From Planctomycetota bacterium (lineage in GTDB: Bacteria; Planctomycetota; Phycisphaerae; Phycisphaerales; SM1A02): 7,522 nucleotides of DNA. Below the pieces are notes generated by a model, which searched no databases, was not told the DNA's origin, and was given only the letters and a program-made list of their open reading frames with translations. Every line of letters begins with the position of its first letter. Position 1 is the stretch's first letter. The stretch spans positions 1-7,522 of the forward strand of contig RFQW01000068.1 in assembly GCA_009924765.1 (NCBI GenBank), read 5' to 3'. Positions 4,686 through 7,522 of this stretch are shown here, one piece after another. A program made the translations under genes and the position numbers.

Positions 4686-6184
4686 GCATCGTCGGCGACA
4701 GCTCCAATGTCGAGCCACGCGAGCGCCTGGAGAAGGAGCTGCATGAGCTCGAGGTGGATCGCAACGCGAACCTGCCGCTGATCCTGTGCATCGTGGCCAG
4801 CCTGGCCATCCACGGATTCCTGCTGGTGCCGCGCCTCTCCGAGATGCTGTCGAGCAGCCACGACGGCGTGGACCGCACGCGCGCGGCGAGCTTCAGCGTG
4901 GAGAAGGAGATGGAGAAGCGCGTGCCGCCTCCGCCCGAGGAGGAAGACGACTCGGTGAAGCTGGGCATCGAGGACGGCACCACGAAGTCCACCATGACGT
5001 GGATCGGCTACAACGAATATCAGGAGCACATCGCCAAGCTCAGTCAGGTGGATCAGGCCGCCTTCCGCGACACCGACGAGGGCGGCCAGCCCATGCCCGC
5101 CGCGCAGCCCAGCCAGGCAGCCACGGTTCCGCAGGTGCCGCAACCCGAAGCCGCCGCACCGCCGGCACCCAGCGTGAACCAGTCGAGCCCCGGCGAGCAG
5201 TCGCCCGCGCAGCAGCGCACGGCCGCGCCCGCGATGGCCAAGCCGCCGCAGCAGCAGACGCCGCCCGATCAGAAGCAGCCCGACAAGACGCAGCCCGACG
5301 CGAAGCCCACACCGCCGCCGCCACCCTCGCCAACATCCACGCAGGACAGCCCGCCGTCGCAGCAGCCGCCTGCGCCTCCGCCGGTGACGGCCGCCACCGA
5401 GGAGACCAAGCCCGCGAAGGACGCGATTCCGATTCCATCGGCCGACACCAACAAGATCGAGCCGCAGATTCAGCCGGTGGAGAAGGCCGTTGAGGCGAAG
5501 GAATCGAAGGACTCCAAGGACGCACCACCGCCGCCGAAGTCCGAGGAGCCGCGCGATGTGGCACCCGCGCCGCCCACGCAGATCAAGCCCGAGGAAGAGA
5601 AGCAGACCGATCCGAACGCGAAGCCGCCCCCGCCGCCGCAGGATCCACAGCAGCAACCGCCGAAGCCGCAGGACGCGCAGCAGCAACCCGCGGCACAACC
5701 GCCCGCCAGCGCGCCGCCCACGCAGGCCGCCACCGGTCAGCAGCAGCCGAGCACCTCGCCCACCACGGGCCAGGCGCCCGATCCAAGTGCGCAACCCGGC
5801 GCCAAGCCCGGTCCCAAGGCCACCGGCGAACTCAGCGACAAGGAGAGCGACGCCACCAGCGTGACGGCCGCGCCCACCAAGGACTGGAAGAGCGGCAAGC
5901 CGCTCGCAGCCAAGGGCATCGAGGTGCGCACCAAGCGCCCCTACTTCGATGAACTGACGAGCATCAGCACCGCGCCGGGCAGCCCACTGGCGCTGATCGA
6001 GTTCAACCGCGAAGGCAAGGCCGTCACGGCCAAGCTGCTCGAGAGTTCGGGCTACGACACGGTGGATCAGGCCATTCTCGACTCGCTGTACGGCTGGACC
6101 GTGAACGTGGCCAAGAGCCCGCAGCTGAACAAGCTGAAGCCGGGCGAGACGCTGAAGTTCAAGATCCGCCTGCTGCTGCGCTGA
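4682..6184 (+). CDS. TonB-like energy transducer with a very long Pro/Gln/Lys linker
   Basis: I chose ATG 4682, which overlaps the ExbD stop as ATGA, over an in-frame GTG at 4610 lying inside the ExbD gene; this gives 500 residues. The order is: cytoplasmic acidic/basic N-terminus (1-30), one membrane span (about 31-49, LPLILCIVASLAIHGFLL), a PPPPEEEDD stretch (82-90), and a segment around TMTWIGYNEYQEHIAKL (104-120) that is not low-complexity. A Pro/Gln/Ala/Lys-rich linker follows (about 136-380), then a C-terminal domain (about 403-500). That last domain, with SPLALIEFNREGKAVTAKLL, ESSGYDTVDQAILDSL and GW, follows the TonB C-terminal pattern. It lacks the typical YP but has RPYF. The topology (N-in, C-terminal domain in the periplasm) and the adjacent ExbD gene support a TonB/TolA role. 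It may be called a hypothetical Pro-rich protein in automated annotation. Its outer-membrane partner is unknown. Confidence 0.8.
   Translation: MSIVGDSSNVEPRERLEKELHELEVDRNANLPLILCIVASLAIHGFLLVPRLSEMLSSSHDGVDRTRAASFSVEKEMEKRVPPPPEEEDDSVKLGIEDGTTKSTMTWIGYNEYQEHIAKLSQVDQAAFRDTDEGGQPMPAAQPSQAATVPQVPQPEAAAPPAPSVNQSSPGEQSPAQQRTAAPAMAKPPQQQTPPDQKQPDKTQPDAKPTPPPPPSPTSTQDSPPSQQPPAPPPVTAATEETKPAKDAIPIPSADTNKIEPQIQPVEKAVEAKESKDSKDAPPPPKSEEPRDVAPAPPTQIKPEEEKQTDPNAKPPPPPQDPQQQPPKPQDAQQQPAAQPPASAPPTQAATGQQQPSTSPTTGQAPDPSAQPGAKPGPKATGELSDKESDATSVTAAPTKDWKSGKPLAAKGIEVRTKRPYFDELTSISTAPGSPLALIEFNREGKAVTAKLLESSGYDTVDQAILDSLYGWTVNVAKSPQLNKLKPGETLKFKIRLLLR
5090..5830 (+). repeat. Low-complexity Pro/Gln/Lys codon-biased tract inside the TonB-like gene
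   Basis: This stretch is built from irregular reuse of CCG, CAG, GCG and AAG codons, encoding runs such as PPPPP and QQQPP. Two related copies, QDPQQQPPKP (320-329) and QDAQQQPAAQ (330-339), stand next to each other. It is a compositional repeat and has no fixed period. It could change length by slippage and could mislead homology searches. Confidence 0.7.
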
Positions 6185-6187
6185 CGA

Positions 6188-6976
6188 TCAGGCAAGCGCC
6201 GTGCGCATGCGCGCCAGCAGTTCGCGATCGCTCCGGTCGTAGAAGAGCGGCGTGATGGTGACCGCGCCGCCGTACAGCAGCTCCACATCGCTGCCTTCGG
6301 TGGTGTGCACGAACTCCATGCCGTTGCCCGCGGGCCAGTAGTAGGTGCGGCCATCGGGCGCGGTGCGACGCTCGTAGCCATCCACGCCCGCCGCCGTGTT
6401 CATGGGCACCACATGCATGGCGGGCATGGGCGCATCCTCGCGCTCGATGCACGGCACGTTGATGTTGATCACGCGGTGCGCGTCCAGCACGTTCGCCGCG
6501 ATCACGCGGTCGATGGCCACGCGCGCGATCTGCGCGGCGCGACGCCAGGCGATGCGCGTGCGGTCACCCAGCATCAGGCTCACGGCGATGGCCGGCACGC
6601 CCAGGAAGGCCGCCTCCACCGCCGCCGCCACGGTGCCCGAATAGATCACGTTCACGCCCACGTTGGCGCCGTGGTTCATGCCGCTGATCACCAGGTCGGG
6701 CCGCGTGCCCGCTCCGTGACGCTCGGCCCACAGCGCGCGCAGCGTCAGCTTCACGCAGTCGGCCGGCGTGCCTTCCACCGCGATGCCCTCGCCACCGAAG
6801 TCGAGCGCGGCGTCCTTCACCATGAGTGGTCGATGGAAGGTGATGCCGTGGCTCTCGGCGCTCTGGCCACTGGCCGGCGCCACCACCAGGCGCTCGCCCA
6901 GCGTGGCGGTGGCCTCATGGATGGCCGCGAGACCGATTGCGGAGATGCCGTCGTCGTTGGTGTGCAGGATGCGCAT
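6188..6976 (-). CDS. surE: 5'/3'-nucleotidase SurE (stationary-phase survival protein)
   Basis: The product is 262 residues, near the family norm. SurE is a cytoplasmic divalent-metal phosphatase acting on nucleoside monophosphates and short polyphosphate. The N-terminal MRILHTNDDGISAIGL supplies metal ligands D8 and D9. S39 lies in APASGQSAESHGIT, and N101 lies in DLVISGMNHGANVG, followed by IYSGTVAAAVEAAFLGVPAIAVSL, the strongest family signature. The usual APD is APA here (A35), a peripheral change; all four expected metal ligands are present. The ATG at 6976 fits the family N-terminus exactly. It starts 9 bp after the glycosyltransferase stop on the same strand, so the two are probably one operon. 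Its stop is only 3 bp from the stop of the convergent TonB-like gene, and no terminator is visible between them. Confidence 0.95.
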   Translation of the reverse strand: MRILHTNDDGISAIGLAAIHEATATLGERLVVAPASGQSAESHGITFHRPLMVKDAALDFGGEGIAVEGTPADCVKLTLRALWAERHGAGTRPDLVISGMNHGANVGVNVIYSGTVAAAVEAAFLGVPAIAVSLMLGDRTRIAWRRAAQIARVAIDRVIAANVLDAHRVININVPCIEREDAPMPAMHVVPMNTAAGVDGYERRTAPDGRTYYWPAGNGMEFVHTTEGSDVELLYGGAVTITPLFYDRSDRELLARMRTALA

Positions 6977-6985
6977 GGTGGTTCT

Positions 6986-7522
6986 TCAGGGGGTGATGGT
7001 CGGTGGCGCGTCGTAGCCGCCGCGTGGCCGTGGTTGCAGGATGTACTCGCGTCCGCCCCACCGCACGGGCAGCCGGGCATCCAGATCACCCGCGGCCTGC
7101 ATGAGGCAGTGCGACACCAGCCACGCGCCCAACGGATGGAACACCGCGGCGGCCACGGGCGCATGACACATGGCGTGCAGCCACGCGGTGACGATCACGA
7201 ACACGCTCACGCTGGCGATGCCAAGCCACATGGTGACCATGGCCAGCGGCTCCAGGTTTCCACCGCCCCAGGCCGAGCCGGCCAGCGCAGCCGCCACACC
7301 CGCCATGGGAAACAGCGCGCCGCACAGCAGCGATTCCAGCGCCAGCGCGCGCAGTCGCGAAGGCATGCGCTCGGCAGCTTCCAGATAGATGCGCTTCCAG
7401 CCGCGGTGGAACTCCGACATGGTCTCGTACATCTCCACGCTGAGCAGGTGCTCGGCGGTGCACAGCCCGCCGCGGCCGCCCGCATCGCGCACGCGGCGCG
7501 CGAAGGCGATGTCCTCCAGCAG
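6986..7522 (-). CDS. C-terminal part of a membrane-anchored family 2 glycosyltransferase (5' partial)
   Basis: The frame is open to the window edge, so the N-terminal catalytic part is missing; 178 residues are visible. The fragment opens LLEDIAFARRVRDAGGR, the ED motif that supplies the catalytic base in GT-A family 2 enzymes plus the following helix. MYETMSEFHRGWKRIY (31-46) then follows, resembling the RMY...E...GW segment of CrtQ/hopanoid-associated glycosyltransferases. Three hydrophobic stretches (about 61-82, 93-115, 122-142) should anchor the C-terminus in the inner membrane. The end, VRWGGREYILQPRP, is a tail typical of this group. It probably transfers a sugar to a lipid-type acceptor; donor and acceptor cannot be told. 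surE follows after 9 bp. A wholly different GT2 subfamily is possible. Confidence 0.72.
   Translation of the reverse strand: MLEDIAFARRVRDAGGRGGLCTAEHLLSVEMYETMSEFHRGWKRIYLEAAERMPSRLRALALESLLCGALFPMAGVAAALAGSAWGGGNLEPLAMVTMWLGIASVSVFVIVTAWLHAMCHAPVAAAVFHPLGAWLVSHCLMQAAGDLDARLPVRWGGREYILQPRPRGGYDAPPTITP

Noticed and set aside
4571..5794. Minus-strand 407-codon frame rich in Arg, Gly and Leu
   Set aside because: It is antisense to the Pro/Gln linker of the TonB-like gene. The composition is the direct complement of CCG/CAG/GCC codons, and no domain is visible.

Overview
The window is GC-rich and gene-dense, with third codon positions almost always G or C. It looks like chromosomal DNA of a planctomycete-type bacterium, most likely of the Phycisphaerae/Phycisphaerales kind. 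Three things suggest this: a secreted LamG-like protein ending in a Pro-x-Pro-Gly / hydrophobic / Arg-rich sorting tail, a GyrA carrying HPHGES-VIYP in its quinolone region, and a TonB-like protein with a very long Pro/Gln linker. This assignment is inference from protein style; no rRNA or tRNA is present to confirm it.

Layout. (1) Bases 1-429 (+) are the C-terminal end of an exported LamG-like protein with a PEP-CTERM-like anchor. A strong intrinsic terminator follows at 457-498. (2) Bases 519-1142 (+) encode an FtsJ/TlyA-type methyltransferase domain without the usual N-terminal S4 domain. (3) Bases 1281-3857 (+) encode DNA gyrase subunit A, preceded by a 138-bp gap holding a hairpin with a T-tract on the minus strand. 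(4) Bases 3906-6184 (+) are a tightly packed three-gene set: a STAS-domain protein, an ExbD/TolR-like protein (3-bp gap), and a TonB-like energy transducer with a roughly 245-residue Pro/Gln/Lys linker (4-bp ATGA overlap). (5) On the minus strand, the C-terminal part of a membrane-anchored family 2 glycosyltransferase (6986 to the window edge) is followed 9 bp later by surE (6188-6976). surE ends 3 bp from the TonB-like gene in a convergent arrangement.

How the genes fit together. The first three plus-strand genes (envelope, RNA modification, DNA topology) look like independent neighbours. The STAS-ExbD-TonB set is probably one operon: ExbD and the TonB-like protein would form part of an inner-membrane motor that transmits proton-motive force across the periplasm. 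The ExbB/TolQ channel subunit that such motors need is not in the window, and a STAS protein is in the position just upstream. This is the most interesting combination here. TANNAT hexamers lie close upstream of the starts of the methyltransferase, gyrA and STAS genes, and none of the starts has a good Shine-Dalgarno. Leaderless or short-leader transcription may therefore be common in this organism.

No tRNA, rRNA, CRISPR, insertion sequence or prophage element was seen. No gene-free stretch exceeds 140 bp. I did not find a clearly novel system; the STAS/ExbD/TonB-like set is the nearest candidate.
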